Assembly (NCBI GenBank): GCA_902496185.1
Contig: CABUZX010000003.1
Coordinates: 26,857 to 90,856, forward strand
Direction: 5' to 3'
Source: an uncultured Subdoligranulum sp.
GTDB taxonomy: Bacteria > Bacillota > Clostridia > Christensenellales > CAG-314
Length of the DNA stretch: 64,000 bases
Shown here in pieces: positions 1-7,151 of this stretch. Each line of letters starts with the position of its first letter. The first letter of the stretch is position 1. The position numbers were made by a program, and so were the translations under genes. The notes below the pieces were generated by a model. It saw only the letters and a program-made list of their open reading frames with translations, did no database searches and had not been told where the DNA came from.

Positions 1-894
1 CGCCAACTGACAATTAGGCGCAACCCCTACCACTGTGTTTGCGTCGTTGCCTCCAACTATTCCGGCAACGTGCATACCGTGACCAGCAGAAGCAGAAAAC
101 ACGTCAAAATCTTTACCATCATAATCAAAAGCATAAGGAACTTTATTGTCGTGGTAAACTCCAAAGTGAGCAAGCTCTTCCACTCCTTCCATTTGAGAAC
201 TGACAAGTTGGTCTTGCTCCCACAAACCTTTTACTTTTTGCGAAGTGAGTTTTACTTTTGTATCCGACAAATCTTGCAAACAATCGTGGTTGAGATTAAA
301 CCCCGTATCAATAACCGCCACCAACATCCCGTCCCCTTTAAAAGGCGTATCGTTTTTGAAAATTCCTTCGTTATTAAGATCGGCGTAATGGTCGTTGGTA
401 GTTTCAGCGTCGTCAAAATCCGTAGTTGTTTGAAGTTGTTTGGCGCTAAACTCAATATTTGCAAAAACTTTTGTACCCGTTGCGTTTTGTATTTGCGGTA
501 AGTCCACTATATCTACCTTTGCGCTTATTCCCACGGTAATATCAACGTAAGTATTGCGTACTTCGCCACCCAAAACGGAAACTATCCCGCTCAATTTGTC
601 AACCTGTTGCATAAGTTGCGCGCGTTGCTCTTTGCCTTGCTTGGTAGTTAAATACTGCGCATAACTCAAAGCGCTTCCGCTTTGCTGATATATATCAATC
701 AAGCTTTTTGTCGGAAGCGTAAGAAAAACAACGGCAGTTTTTTTGTCTTTGCTTACGTCCATAGTTATGCTTTGCGTATCGGGGCATATTTTGTCATAGT
801 CCACTACCGCGCAAGATACGAGTATAGGCAAAATCAAAACCGTAATTACGTAAAAAACAACGAGAAAAAAAATAGTTTGTTTTTTGAGTTTCAT
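1..894 (-). CDS. Secreted subtilisin-family (S8) serine peptidase, 5' part only
   Basis: The reading frame is open from ATG 894 to the left window edge (298 codons) without a stop, so the C-terminal part lies outside. GGAGG at 901-905, 6 nt upstream, fixes the start. The N-terminus has a Lys-rich start, a hydrophobic stretch and then a Leu-x-x-Cys-like segment (LVSCAV), which suggests a signal peptide or lipoprotein signal. After a propeptide-like region of about 160 residues comes the Asp motif of subtilases (VAVIDTG, near residue 195), and near residue 276 the His motif HGMHVAGIVGG, followed by VGVAPNCQL. These are the first two members of the Asp/His/Ser triad; the Ser motif would be beyond the edge. 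The long insert between Asp and His resembles cell-envelope proteases (C5a-peptidase or lactocepin type). It probably acts outside the cell in peptide supply, which suits an amino-acid fermenter (inference). Confidence 0.9.
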   Translation of the reverse strand, partial: MKLKKQTIFFLVVFYVITVLILPILVSCAVVDYDKICPDTQSITMDVSKDKKTAVVFLTLPTKSLIDIYQQSGSALSYAQYLTTKQGKEQRAQLMQQVDKLSGIVSVLGGEVRNTYVDITVGISAKVDIVDLPQIQNATGTKVFANIEFSAKQLQTTTDFDDAETTNDHYADLNNEGIFKNDTPFKGDGMLVAVIDTGFNLNHDCLQDLSDTKVKLTSQKVKGLWEQDQLVSSQMEGVEELAHFGVYHDNKVPYAFDYDGKDFDVFSASAGHGMHVAGIVGGNDANTVVGVAPNCQLA

Positions 895-996
895 CAATAC
901 CCTCCAAAGTAAAATTTTTGTCCACAGCACAACTTTAAATAATGCTATTATTTTACTATATATTTATTAAATTGACAATTATTTTAACAACTTAAA

Positions 997-1020
997 TACC
1001 CTACGTATTTACGTAGGGTA
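997..1020 (-). terminator. Hairpin between degV and the subtilase gene
   Basis: A perfect 10-bp inverted repeat (TACCCTACGT / ACGTAGGGTA) with a 4-nt loop lies just downstream of the DegV gene on the minus strand. The T tract after it is short (TTTAAG), so termination is probable but not certain. Confidence 0.5.
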
Positions 1021-1042
1021 AAAATTATAAATCAAGATTAAA

Positions 1043-1939
1043 TTAATACGGTCTTTGTTCTTTTGCTACAAAAGCAAAAGCAACCGCGCCCGGTCCTACG
1101 TGACAGGAAATAGTCGGCCCCATCAATCTTATTTCTGGAGTTATACCGAATTTTTCCTTAACGCTGTCGGCAAATTCTCGAGCAAACTCCTCATTACCAG
1201 TATGTACAATCGTCGGATAACAATCATCTTCGGCAAAAGTGAGTTTTTCTACGTCTTCAAAAATAGACTTCATACACTTGCGCTTTCCGCCGGGGACTTT
1301 TTTGATAACTTTGAGTTTGCCCTCTTTGTCAAAGGTAATTACGACTTTAAGTTGCAATATAGTACCGACGGTCGCAGCCGCGCCACTGACTCTGCCACCT
1401 TTTTTAAGATGAAATAAATCGTCCACCATAACAAAATGTTGCAATCTATGTTTAATTTCCTGACAATAATCATATACTTCTTGTAGGGATTTGCCTTCAT
1501 CACGCATTTTTGACGCAATACGTACCAAAATGCCTTGCCCTACCGTCGTCGTGCAACTTTCAATAACCTTGAGATTAAAGTCAGGATACGTTTGTTTGAT
1601 AATTTCGCCTGCTTCCTGCGCGTTTTCAATAGTATTGGCAAGTCCGTAGCTTATTGTAAAGTGCAAAACGTCTCTGTGTCCTTGCTTTGCAATATGCTCA
1701 AAATAATCACGGTGAATTTCCGTATTGTTTTTGGAGGTAGATATATTAATGTTTTTGTCTTTTAACAATTCATAAAATTTGTAATACTCTTCTTGAGTTT
1801 TGAAATTATCTTGCAAAAACTCCGTATCGTTACCTTTTTGTATAGTTATAGTCAAGGGCAAAAATCCACAACCTATTTGCTGAACTTCACCGTACGTCAA
1901 ATCTGCAGTGCTGTCTGTGGATAGAAAAAATTGTCCCAT
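1043..1939 (-). CDS. DegV family fatty-acid-binding protein
   Basis: This is a 298-residue protein of normal DegV length. It opens with MGQFFLSTDSTADL, the typical DegV N-terminus in which the S/T-D-S motif (residues 7-11) helps bind the fatty-acid carboxylate. Later family marks include a TTTVGQG-type segment, a KKGGRVSG segment and the C-terminal HVGPGAVA motif. DegV/FakB proteins present exogenous or recycled fatty acids to the kinase FakA for phospholipid synthesis; FakA is not in this window. An AGGAG element seven bases before ATG 1939 decides the start over an upstream non-ATG codon ten codons earlier. It is a single gene with a hairpin after it. Confidence 0.9.
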   Translation of the reverse strand: MGQFFLSTDSTADLTYGEVQQIGCGFLPLTITIQKGNDTEFLQDNFKTQEEYYKFYELLKDKNINISTSKNNTEIHRDYFEHIAKQGHRDVLHFTISYGLANTIENAQEAGEIIKQTYPDFNLKVIESCTTTVGQGILVRIASKMRDEGKSLQEVYDYCQEIKHRLQHFVMVDDLFHLKKGGRVSGAAATVGTILQLKVVITFDKEGKLKVIKKVPGGKRKCMKSIFEDVEKLTFAEDDCYPTIVHTGNEEFAREFADSVKEKFGITPEIRLMGPTISCHVGPGAVAFAFVAKEQRPY

Positions 1940-2068
1940 AATGGTCTCCTTAAAAAAAATCGTGTTCACTTATTATTAATCTACCACATAATAATTTTTT
2001 TTTCAATTATTTTGATTAAATTCCTTGATTTTTTTTTGTTTATTTGTTATTATAACAAAGCAAAACAC

Positions 2069-2143
2069 GCGGGAGTGGCTCAGTGGTAGAGCGCTGCCTT
2101 GCCAAGGCAGATATCGCGGGTTCGAATCCCGTCTCCCGCTCCA
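2069..2143 (+). tRNA. tRNA-Gly (GCC)
   Basis: A full cloverleaf can be folded. The acceptor GCGGGAG pairs with CTCCCGC, the D loop contains AGTGGT, the anticodon stem CTGCC/GGCAG carries loop TTGCCAA with anticodon GCC, and the T arm has GGTTCGAATCC. CCA is encoded at 2141-2143. Confidence 0.97.
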
Positions 2144-2159
2144 CTTTTATTAAAATTAT

Positions 2160-2234
2160 GGCGCCATGGCCAAGCGGTAAGGCAAAGGTCTGCAAAACCT
2201 ATATCCCCCGGTTCAAATCCGGGTGGCGCCTCCA
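2160..2234 (+). tRNA. tRNA-Cys (GCA)
   Basis: The acceptor GGCGCCA pairs with TGGCGCC, the anticodon loop CTGCAAA gives anticodon GCA, the T arm contains GGTTCAAATCC, and CCA is encoded at 2232-2234. It follows the tRNA-Gly gene by 16 nt and is probably co-transcribed with it. Confidence 0.96.
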
Positions 2235-2263
2235 ACACGTGTTGACAAAAAAGATGCCAACCG

Positions 2264-2291
2264 AAAAACCCGAGATTTTCTCGGGTTTTTT
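2264..2291 (+). terminator. Intrinsic terminator of the tRNA-Gly/tRNA-Cys unit
   Basis: The stem AAACCCGAGA / TCTCGGGTTT has a short T loop and is followed by a T run. It lies 30 nt after the tRNA-Cys CCA. Confidence 0.9.
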
Positions 2292-2513
2292 GCTTTTTAG
2301 GGAAGATTTTTGTGATTGTTTATCATAGATGCTTTTTTCTCGTTTCAAAAAAGATTTGTTAAACAAAAAAGCCAGATCGATTGAAAAGCTCATATAAATA
2401 TGATATAATTAAATAATAAAGGCAACAAATGTTAAGATGGAATATTATGATAGATTGCATCAAAGACGTTATAGTTATAATAGTTGCTTAATAATCTTGT
2501 TTGGGAGGATTTT

Positions 2514-2801
2514 ATGCGCGAAGGAACAAGCGGTTTTTGGGTAACAGAAAAAGACGGAAAGATAAGTATAGGATATGAGGATTACGGTGTATCTGAATTT
2601 GGCGGTGGTGATTTTGAAAAAACATATTATTTAGACGAGGAAAATTCAAAAAAGTTCACTTCTGAATTAAAAAAAGAGTACCAAGGCGATTTAGAGGAAA
2701 TGATCGAAGCAGCCTTTGGACGAGGCTTCAGCGATTCGAAATTCTGGGATTTTTGCAAAACCCACGGGATAAAATATTCATCCTCCACGTGGAGTGGCTA
2801 A
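2514..2801 (+). CDS. Small acidic protein of unknown function (95 aa)
   Basis: I do not recognise this gene. The start ATG 2514 is chosen because GGGAGG lies just upstream; the open frame extends ten codons further but with no ribosome site. The product is acidic, rich in Glu, Gly and Phe, and has no membrane segment or signal peptide. The N-terminal part (SGFWVTEKDGKISIGYED) looks like a small beta-sheet unit, and the rest is helical (KKFTSELKKEYQGDLEEMIEAAFG). It stands alone between tRNA genes and a decayed gene, so the neighbourhood gives no functional clue. An immunity-type or accessory protein is possible but unsupported. Confidence 0.7.
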   Translation: MREGTSGFWVTEKDGKISIGYEDYGVSEFGGGDFEKTYYLDEENSKKFTSELKKEYQGDLEEMIEAAFGRGFSDSKFWDFCKTHGIKYSSSTWSG

Positions 2802-2984
2802 ACGACAAGGATATGTTAAGTTATGATTTATATTGTTTGCGAGGACTATTGTAAATCAATGCTGTTAGCGTCTCATATTAGCTTACGCTCATAAAAAAAG
2901 AATAAAACTAATTACGCATAATATACTATTTGTGTCATACTATATCATATTTTAAAAAAAATTAATATAAAACTAAATTAATTG

Positions 2985-3027
2985 ACACCTATTTAACCTC
3001 AATTACGGTTAAGTAGGTGTTTCTTTT
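2985..3027 (+). terminator. Terminator-like hairpin upstream of the DUF255 remnant
   Basis: The 14-bp stem ACACCTATTTAACC / GGTTAAGTAGGTGT (one G-T pair) has an 8-nt loop and is followed by TTCTTTTGTT. It could end the transcript of the small gene at 2514, although it lies 180 nt downstream of it. The stretch 2802-2984 in between holds nothing I can support. Confidence 0.6.
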
Positions 3028-3075
3028 GTTATAACTGCGCCTTTTGGGGAAATACTTTTTTTAGGAGATAAACAA

Positions 3076-3262
3076 ATGAGCAACCGATTGCAATACGAAA
3101 CAAGTCCGTACTTGTTGCAACACGCAACTAACCCAGTAAACTGATACCCTTGGGGATTTGACAAGGCTTTGCCAAATTGACTACCACCCCGACTTGGAAA
3201 AAATCAGGCAAAAACAGGAAGAATTTTTGCTTAACGTAGCAAGCGGATACCCAATACGATAA
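3076..3262 (+). pseudogene. Remnant of a DUF255/YyaL-type thioredoxin-domain gene
   Basis: AGGAG precedes ATG 3076, and the first 22 codons read MSNRLQYETSPYLLQHATNPVN. A TGA (3142-3144) then sits where the family has Trp, and the frame continues as YPWGFDKA. The family signature is NRL-x-x-E-x-SPYLLQHA-x-NPVDWYPWG, so the identity is clear. Soon after, the frame closes again. A short piece in another frame (YHPDLEKIRQ...) ends at 3262 and may be the old C-terminus or unrelated sequence. Intact members are several hundred residues long, so most of the gene, including the CxxC-type region, is deleted. Confidence 0.8.
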
Positions 3263-3386
3263 TTTGATTTGTTAATTTTTGACAAATTAATCTTGTAATC
3301 ATATTAAAATTTATTTAAATAAAACAATTTGAGTTGACAAACAGTTAAAATTATGCTATTATACCATTTGTCTGCAAACTTTATTT

Positions 3387-3473
3387 GCCGATGTGGCGGA
3401 ATCGGCAGACGCAAGGGACTTAAAATCCCTCGAAGGCAACTTCGTACCGGTTCAAGTCCGGTCATCGGCACCA
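3387..3473 (+). tRNA. tRNA-Leu (UAA)
   Basis: This is a class II tRNA. The acceptor GCCGATG pairs with CATCGGC, the D arm contains GGCGGAATCGGCAGACGC, the anticodon stem AGGGA/TCCCT carries loop CTTAAAA with anticodon TAA, and there is a variable arm CGAAGGCAACTTCG. The T arm contains GGTTCAAGTCC and CCA is encoded at 3471-3473. Confidence 0.97.
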
Positions 3474-3483
3474 ATAACAAAAT

Positions 3484-3526
3484 AAAACGAACCTTGATGA
3501 AAAGTCAAGGTTCGTTTTATTTTTTA
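3484..3526 (+). terminator. Terminator after tRNA-Leu (possibly bidirectional)
   Basis: A 14-bp stem (AAAACGAACCTTGA / TCAAGGTTCGTTTT) with a 7-nt loop is followed by ATTTTTTA. It lies between the convergent tRNA-Leu and cobO genes and may serve both. Confidence 0.9.
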
Positions 3527-3544
3527 TGCTCGCTTATATCTTAT

Positions 3545-4066
3545 TTAGTATTCTATACCTTTGCGCGCCACTACTCCATTATTAAACGGATGTTTTTCTG
3601 CCTTGACAAAAGAAACGTAATCAGCAAGAGCTTTAAGTTCTTTTGGAACGGAGTGTCCCGTCAAAACAAGTTCGGTAGCATCGGGTTTAGCGTTGACAAA
3701 AGCAATAGCTTCTTCCAAGTTAAAAATCTCAAGATTAACAGCGTCGATAAATTCATCCAAAATCACCACGTCGTAATTTTGCATTTCTTCCTTAGCTCGG
3801 TCAAGAAGTTTGTGAGCGTACAATTTGTAATCGTTTTTTTGTTTTGGAGTCATACTAAAGTAAAAAGGCAGTTTTATCGGCGCATCACCCAACGTTATAC
3901 CCGATATTTTTTTAAGCACGCATAGTTCGGAAGAATTTGCATCTTTTAAAAACCTCGTTAAAAACACTTTGTTGCCTGCGCCTACGCTCCTTATTGCCAA
4001 GCCAATAGCGGAAGATGTTTTGCCTTTTCCGTCGCCATAATAGATATGAACGTATCCTTTAGTCAT
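3545..4066 (-). CDS. cobO: Cob(I)alamin adenosyltransferase, CobO/BtuR type
   Basis: This enzyme transfers the 5'-deoxyadenosyl group of ATP to cob(I)alamin, making adenosylcobalamin. At 173 residues it has the usual family length. The phosphate-binding loop GDGKGKTSSA is at residues 11-20, a VVILDEF Walker-B-like segment sits in the middle, and the C-terminus KHPFNNGVVARKGIEY is the diagnostic end of the BtuR/CobO family. AAGGAG lies before ATG 4066. The gene is divergent from kamB. Since lysine 5,6-aminomutase (kamDE, 6 kb downstream) needs adenosylcobalamin, a dedicated cofactor supply for lysine fermentation is a fair inference from the context. Confidence 0.95.
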   Translation of the reverse strand: MTKGYVHIYYGDGKGKTSSAIGLAIRSVGAGNKVFLTRFLKDANSSELCVLKKISGITLGDAPIKLPFYFSMTPKQKNDYKLYAHKLLDRAKEEMQNYDVVILDEFIDAVNLEIFNLEEAIAFVNAKPDATELVLTGHSVPKELKALADYVSFVKAEKHPFNNGVVARKGIEY

Positions 4067-4087
4067 TTTTAGTCTCCTTACAACTAC

Positions 4088-4117
4088 ATATTAACACATA
4101 GCTTGTAATAAATGCAA
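4088..4117 (-). promoter_or_regulatory. Candidate promoter of cobO
   Basis: On the minus strand, TTGCAT (-35) and TAATAT (-10) are separated by 18 nt, upstream of the cobO ribosome site. Confidence 0.5.
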
Positions 4118-4124
4118 GCGGTAA

Positions 4125-4153
4125 TTGACTTTTTAATTAAGTAGTAGTATAAT
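4125..4153 (+). promoter_or_regulatory. Strong sigma-A-type promoter of kamB
   Basis: TTGACT and TATAAT are separated by exactly 17 nt. The -10 box ends only 6 nt before the kamB ATG, so transcription should start at or next to the start codon. Confidence 0.75.
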
Positions 4154-4159
4154 TTTGAT

Positions 4160-5071
4160 ATGAATCTCAAATCACTAACAAAAAATTTTAAAACTTTAGC
4201 TATTATCGGTATGTGCAAAAACGCAGGCAAAACGACAGCCTTAAATTTGCTACTCGACCAAAGCGGATTGGCAGTTACCTCCGTCGGAAAGGACGGCGAA
4301 ACGGTTGACGCTATAACAAAAACACCAAAACCGCAAGTCTTTGTAAAGCAAGGCACGCTAATCGCAACAGCTTCTTCGCTTTTGCCGGCATGCTCCGTAT
4401 CGAGAGAAATTTTGTGCGCAACGGGCATACCGTCGCCCATTGGCGAAATTATAATTTTTAAATGTATAGACGACGGATTTGTAGAAATTGCAGGTCCTTC
4501 TATTTCTTCACAATTGGCAGAATTAAAAGAACTTTTTTTTCAATTTGGAGCGACAAAAATCATTATTGACGGCGCTTTAAGCAGAAGATCAATTTCTTCG
4601 GCAAAAGTAGCAGATGCTTCCGTTCTTTCAACAGGAGCGTCTTACGACAAAAATATGCAGGTAGTGATTGACGATACGGCTTTTATATTGGATTTGTATT
4701 CTCTCCCCACTCTTAACTTTGAACCAAACCCCACAACAAATATTGAAGAAGAAATAAATCGAGGCAAAACAGAAATTTTTACGTCGGGAGCATTAAGCGA
4801 AAGCCTGCTTAAAAAAATTTCCACTTTAAAAAAAGTAAAAGATATAACTATCGGCGTAGAAGACGCAAGCAAAATTCTTGCGTCAAAGGAAACGGTTTAT
4901 AATTTTTTAAACCGTGGCGGAAAATTACAAACACGCAACCACATAAAAATCGTTGCAGTTACCGTCAACCCTTATTCTGCCTATGGTTGGCAGTTTGATA
5001 AAGACCAATTTAAAAAACAAATGCAACGGCGAACACCTTTGCCCGTCATCAACGCTATGGAGGTAAATTAA
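4160..5071 (+). CDS. kamB: KamB, P-loop protein, putative lysine 5,6-aminomutase reactivation factor
   Basis: This 303-residue protein has a phosphate-binding loop near its N-terminus (GMCKNAGKTT, residues 17-26, a SIMIBI-like loop with a K-N before the GKT). In lysine fermenters a P-loop protein and a MutS-like protein (KamB, KamC) are encoded with lysine 5,6-aminomutase and are thought to release damaged cobalamin from it (family knowledge). Here the gene lies directly before a MutS-like gene and next to cobO. There is no ribosome site before ATG 4160, and the next Met lies inside the P-loop, so this start is the only sensible one. The mRNA is probably leaderless. The name rests on domain and context, not on strong motif knowledge. 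Confidence 0.75.
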   Translation: MNLKSLTKNFKTLAIIGMCKNAGKTTALNLLLDQSGLAVTSVGKDGETVDAITKTPKPQVFVKQGTLIATASSLLPACSVSREILCATGIPSPIGEIIIFKCIDDGFVEIAGPSISSQLAELKELFFQFGATKIIIDGALSRRSISSAKVADASVLSTGASYDKNMQVVIDDTAFILDLYSLPTLNFEPNPTTNIEEEINRGKTEIFTSGALSESLLKKISTLKKVKDITIGVEDASKILASKETVYNFLNRGGKLQTRNHIKIVAVTVNPYSAYGWQFDKDQFKKQMQRRTPLPVINAMEVN

Positions 5072-5073
5072 TT

Positions 5074-6480
5074 ATGGATTTTGAACAAAAAAGAAACATA
5101 GGTTTTGTTTATTTGTTGGAAAATCTTTCGCCTAAATCCGGATTTGGCAAAAAAGCAGTCAAGGACATTGCTCCATACTCTGATATTAAAAGCCTTAAAG
5201 AAGAACAACACAATCTTGCCGTCTTATTAAAAAAACTCAAAGCAAATGAAAAAGTTTTTGACGGTGTCAACACAATACTCGCCCACGTAAAAGATATCGG
5301 CGGTACTTTTTTGCGTTTGGGCGAAGCTCTTGCAGAAACGGAGCTTTTTGAAATCAAAAACTTTTGCGCTTTGTCTCAAAATCTAAAAACCGAATTGACT
5401 AAATTAGATCTCGATTCAGTTGACCTCACGCTCTTTGATCTTAAGAAGCCTTTAGATATACTCAACAAAAGTAAAACGGAAGGATTTTATATTTCCGACA
5501 ATCACTCAAAAAAACTAACAGAATTGAGAGCGGAAAAACGTCGTTATACCGCCCTAATGAGCAATCTTGTTGGTGAACAACGCGAAGAAATGCGTTTAAA
5601 ACATCTTGATTTGTCCGCCAAGGAGGAAGAAGAAGAATTTCGCTTAAGAAAAATCCTGTCGCAAAAATTGAAGCCGTATTACGAAAGTTTTTCTCACAAC
5701 GCCAAAACTATGGCGCGTTTGGATTTACTCATACAAAAAGCTTTTTTAGCCATACAAAATAACGGCATTTTGCCGATTATTGATGAAGAAAAATTTGAAT
5801 TAAACGAAGCAATCAACCCCTATATCGCAAACTTATTAAATGAAAACGGCAAAACTTTTTCTACTATTTCAATCATAGTAAGTGGCGTTACCGTAATAAC
5901 CGGCGCTAATATGGGAGGAAAAACCGTAGCGCTTAAGACCGTTGCCCTAAACGCCTTTTGCGCAATGTGCGGATTTCCCGTATTTGCAAAAAGCGCAGTT
6001 TTGCCATTTTTAAATTTTGTGGAAATTTTGTCGGAAGATTTGCAATCCTCCGAACGTGGTTTGTCGAGTTTTGGAGGAGAGATAATAAAGGTTAATCAAC
6101 TTTTTAAGCAAGCCAAAACGTCTCGCGGATTATTGCTTATCGACGAATTTGCCAGCGGAACAAACTTTGAAGAAGGCGCAAAAATATTTTCGGCGTTATT
6201 AAGAGCGCTTAAAAACACACCTTCTTACGCCCTACTTACCACACATTTTGACGGAGTTTGCAAGGACGCCACGGAGCGTTATCAAATAATAGGTCTAACA
6301 AACGAGGCAAAACAAAAACTTAATAACGTTAAAAACGTTCAAAAGGAAAATATTGTAGAATATATGAATTACGGCTTGATAAAAACCGACAAGTTGACTA
6401 AAATCCCCAAAGACGCGTTAGATATTTGCGCAATTTTGGGTATGTGCGACGAAATACTTTCTCTCGTAGAAAAACAGTAA
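5074..6480 (+). CDS. kamC: KamC, MutS-family ATPase paired with KamB
   Basis: This is a 468-residue protein whose C-terminal half is a MutS-type ATPase. It has Walker A GANMGGKT near residue 277, a SSFGGEI signature-like segment, Walker B LLLIDEFASGTNFEEG near residue 354, and a TTHFDG switch region. It lacks the N-terminal mismatch-binding and connector domains of MutS, so a DNA-repair role is unlikely. The middle is a helical lever-like region rich in Lys and Glu. The start is 2 nt after the kamB stop, with GGAGG within the kamB end. Together with KamB it is best read as the ATP-dependent chaperone of lysine 5,6-aminomutase. Other MutS homologues without these domains (MutS2-like) are the alternative. 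Confidence 0.78.
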   Translation: MDFEQKRNIGFVYLLENLSPKSGFGKKAVKDIAPYSDIKSLKEEQHNLAVLLKKLKANEKVFDGVNTILAHVKDIGGTFLRLGEALAETELFEIKNFCALSQNLKTELTKLDLDSVDLTLFDLKKPLDILNKSKTEGFYISDNHSKKLTELRAEKRRYTALMSNLVGEQREEMRLKHLDLSAKEEEEEFRLRKILSQKLKPYYESFSHNAKTMARLDLLIQKAFLAIQNNGILPIIDEEKFELNEAINPYIANLLNENGKTFSTISIIVSGVTVITGANMGGKTVALKTVALNAFCAMCGFPVFAKSAVLPFLNFVEILSEDLQSSERGLSSFGGEIIKVNQLFKQAKTSRGLLLIDEFASGTNFEEGAKIFSALLRALKNTPSYALLTTHFDGVCKDATERYQIIGLTNEAKQKLNNVKNVQKENIVEYMNYGLIKTDKLTKIPKDALDICAILGMCDEILSLVEKQ

Positions 6481-6485
6481 TTTTA

Positions 6486-6515
6486 TTGACATTTATACCG
6501 ATTTTATGCTACAAT
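6486..6515 (+). promoter_or_regulatory. Promoter of the lysine-fermentation operon
   Basis: A perfect TTGACA lies 18 nt before TACAAT, starting 6 nt after the kamC stop. Transcription would begin about 15 nt before the riboswitch P1 helix. Confidence 0.85.
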
Positions 6516-6537
6516 ATAAAAGACAAATATCTATATA

Positions 6538-6708
6538 TTAATAGAGGCGCGCAACACAAGGTAAGTTCTTATTGCTCCGTGCGGACGGAAGGAATCGAAT
6601 GTATGTTGCGCCGAAAGTAGTTACCCTATCCGCATAGGCTACTACTTGGGGGCTACGCTCAGCGCGTTGTCACTGTCATACAAACAAAAACGTATGGTGC
6701 GCTATTAA
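6538..6708 (+). promoter_or_regulatory. Lysine riboswitch (L-box aptamer)
   Basis: The conserved L-box blocks appear in order: AGAGGCGCGC at the P1/P2 border, AAGGTAAGT (loop-E-like region), GGACGGAAGGAATCG, GCCGAAAG, ACTTGGGGGCTACGC and the final TGTCACTGTCAT with its P5 hairpin (CATAC/GTATG). P1 is TTAATAG (6538-6544) pairing with CTATTAA (6702-6708). The aptamer senses L-lysine. It sits between the promoter and kal, the first gene of lysine breakdown. The 3' P1 strand overlaps the terminator arm, which predicts that lysine turns the operon on. Confidence 0.93.
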
Positions 6709-6746
6709 ACACTTTTTAGTGTTTTGTAGCGCATTTTTTATTTTTT
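6698..6746 (+). terminator. Expression-platform terminator of the lysine riboswitch
   Basis: The 5' arm TGCGCTATTAAACACT (6698-6713), loop TTTT and 3' arm AGTGTTTTGTAGCGCA (6718-6733, two central mismatches) are followed by TTTTTTATTTTTT. Its 5' arm contains the CTATTAA needed for aptamer P1, so P1 and the terminator exclude each other. AGGAGGG of kal begins right after the T run. Confidence 0.9.
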
Positions 6747-6760
6747 AGGAGGGCAAAAAT

Positions 6761-7150
6761 ATGGAAGAATCATTAATCAGATTGCGTATGAGCGCGCACG
6801 ACGCTCATTACGGTGGAAATCTCGTAGACGGAGCAAGAATGCTCGGTTTGTTTGGCGACGTTGCAACGGAGTTACTTATTCGTCTCGACGGCGACGAAGG
6901 TTTGTTTTGCGCTTACGATAACGTAGAGTTTTTGGCGCCCGTATATGCGGGAGATTTTATTGAAGCTCGCGGACGTATCGTAAAGGTAGGCAATACTTCG
7001 CGCAAAATGGAGTTTGAAGCCGTCAAAATAATTGCCCCACGTCCCGACGTAAACGATTCTGCTGCTGACGTTTTGAAAACGCCTATAGTCGTATGCAGAG
7101 CAAGCGGTACTTGCGTTGTACCAAAAGACAAACAAAGGGGTAAAAATTAA
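6761..7150 (+). CDS. kal: 3-aminobutyryl-CoA ammonia-lyase
   Basis: This enzyme removes ammonia from L-3-aminobutyryl-CoA to give crotonyl-CoA, the last specific step of lysine fermentation. The 129-residue product is a hot-dog-fold enzyme of normal length. The N-terminal block IRLRMSAHDAHYGGNLVDGARML is characteristic of Kal, and the FGDVATELL and YAGDF segments follow. AGGAGGG ten bases before ATG 6761 sets the start. It is the first gene of the operon kal-kce-kdd-kamA-kamD-kamE-atoD-atoA and lies directly behind the lysine riboswitch. Confidence 0.95.
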   Translation: MEESLIRLRMSAHDAHYGGNLVDGARMLGLFGDVATELLIRLDGDEGLFCAYDNVEFLAPVYAGDFIEARGRIVKVGNTSRKMEFEAVKIIAPRPDVNDSAADVLKTPIVVCRASGTCVVPKDKQRGKN

Positions 7151-7151
7151 T

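Noticed and set aside
70..501. Plus-strand open frame of 143 codons
   Set aside because: It is antisense to the subtilase, whose minus-strand frame carries the Asp and His motifs over the same bases.
3142..3144. TGA as selenocysteine or Trp codon (recoding)
   Set aside because: The family has Trp here, the frame breaks again soon after, and other genes use TGG normally, so it is decay.
3353..3925. Plus-strand open frame of 190 codons
   Set aside because: It begins before tRNA-Leu, runs through the tRNA and terminator and is antisense to cobO.
5074..6480. DNA mismatch repair protein MutS
   Set aside because: No mismatch-recognition or connector domain; length and position beside kamB and the aminomutase operon fit KamC.
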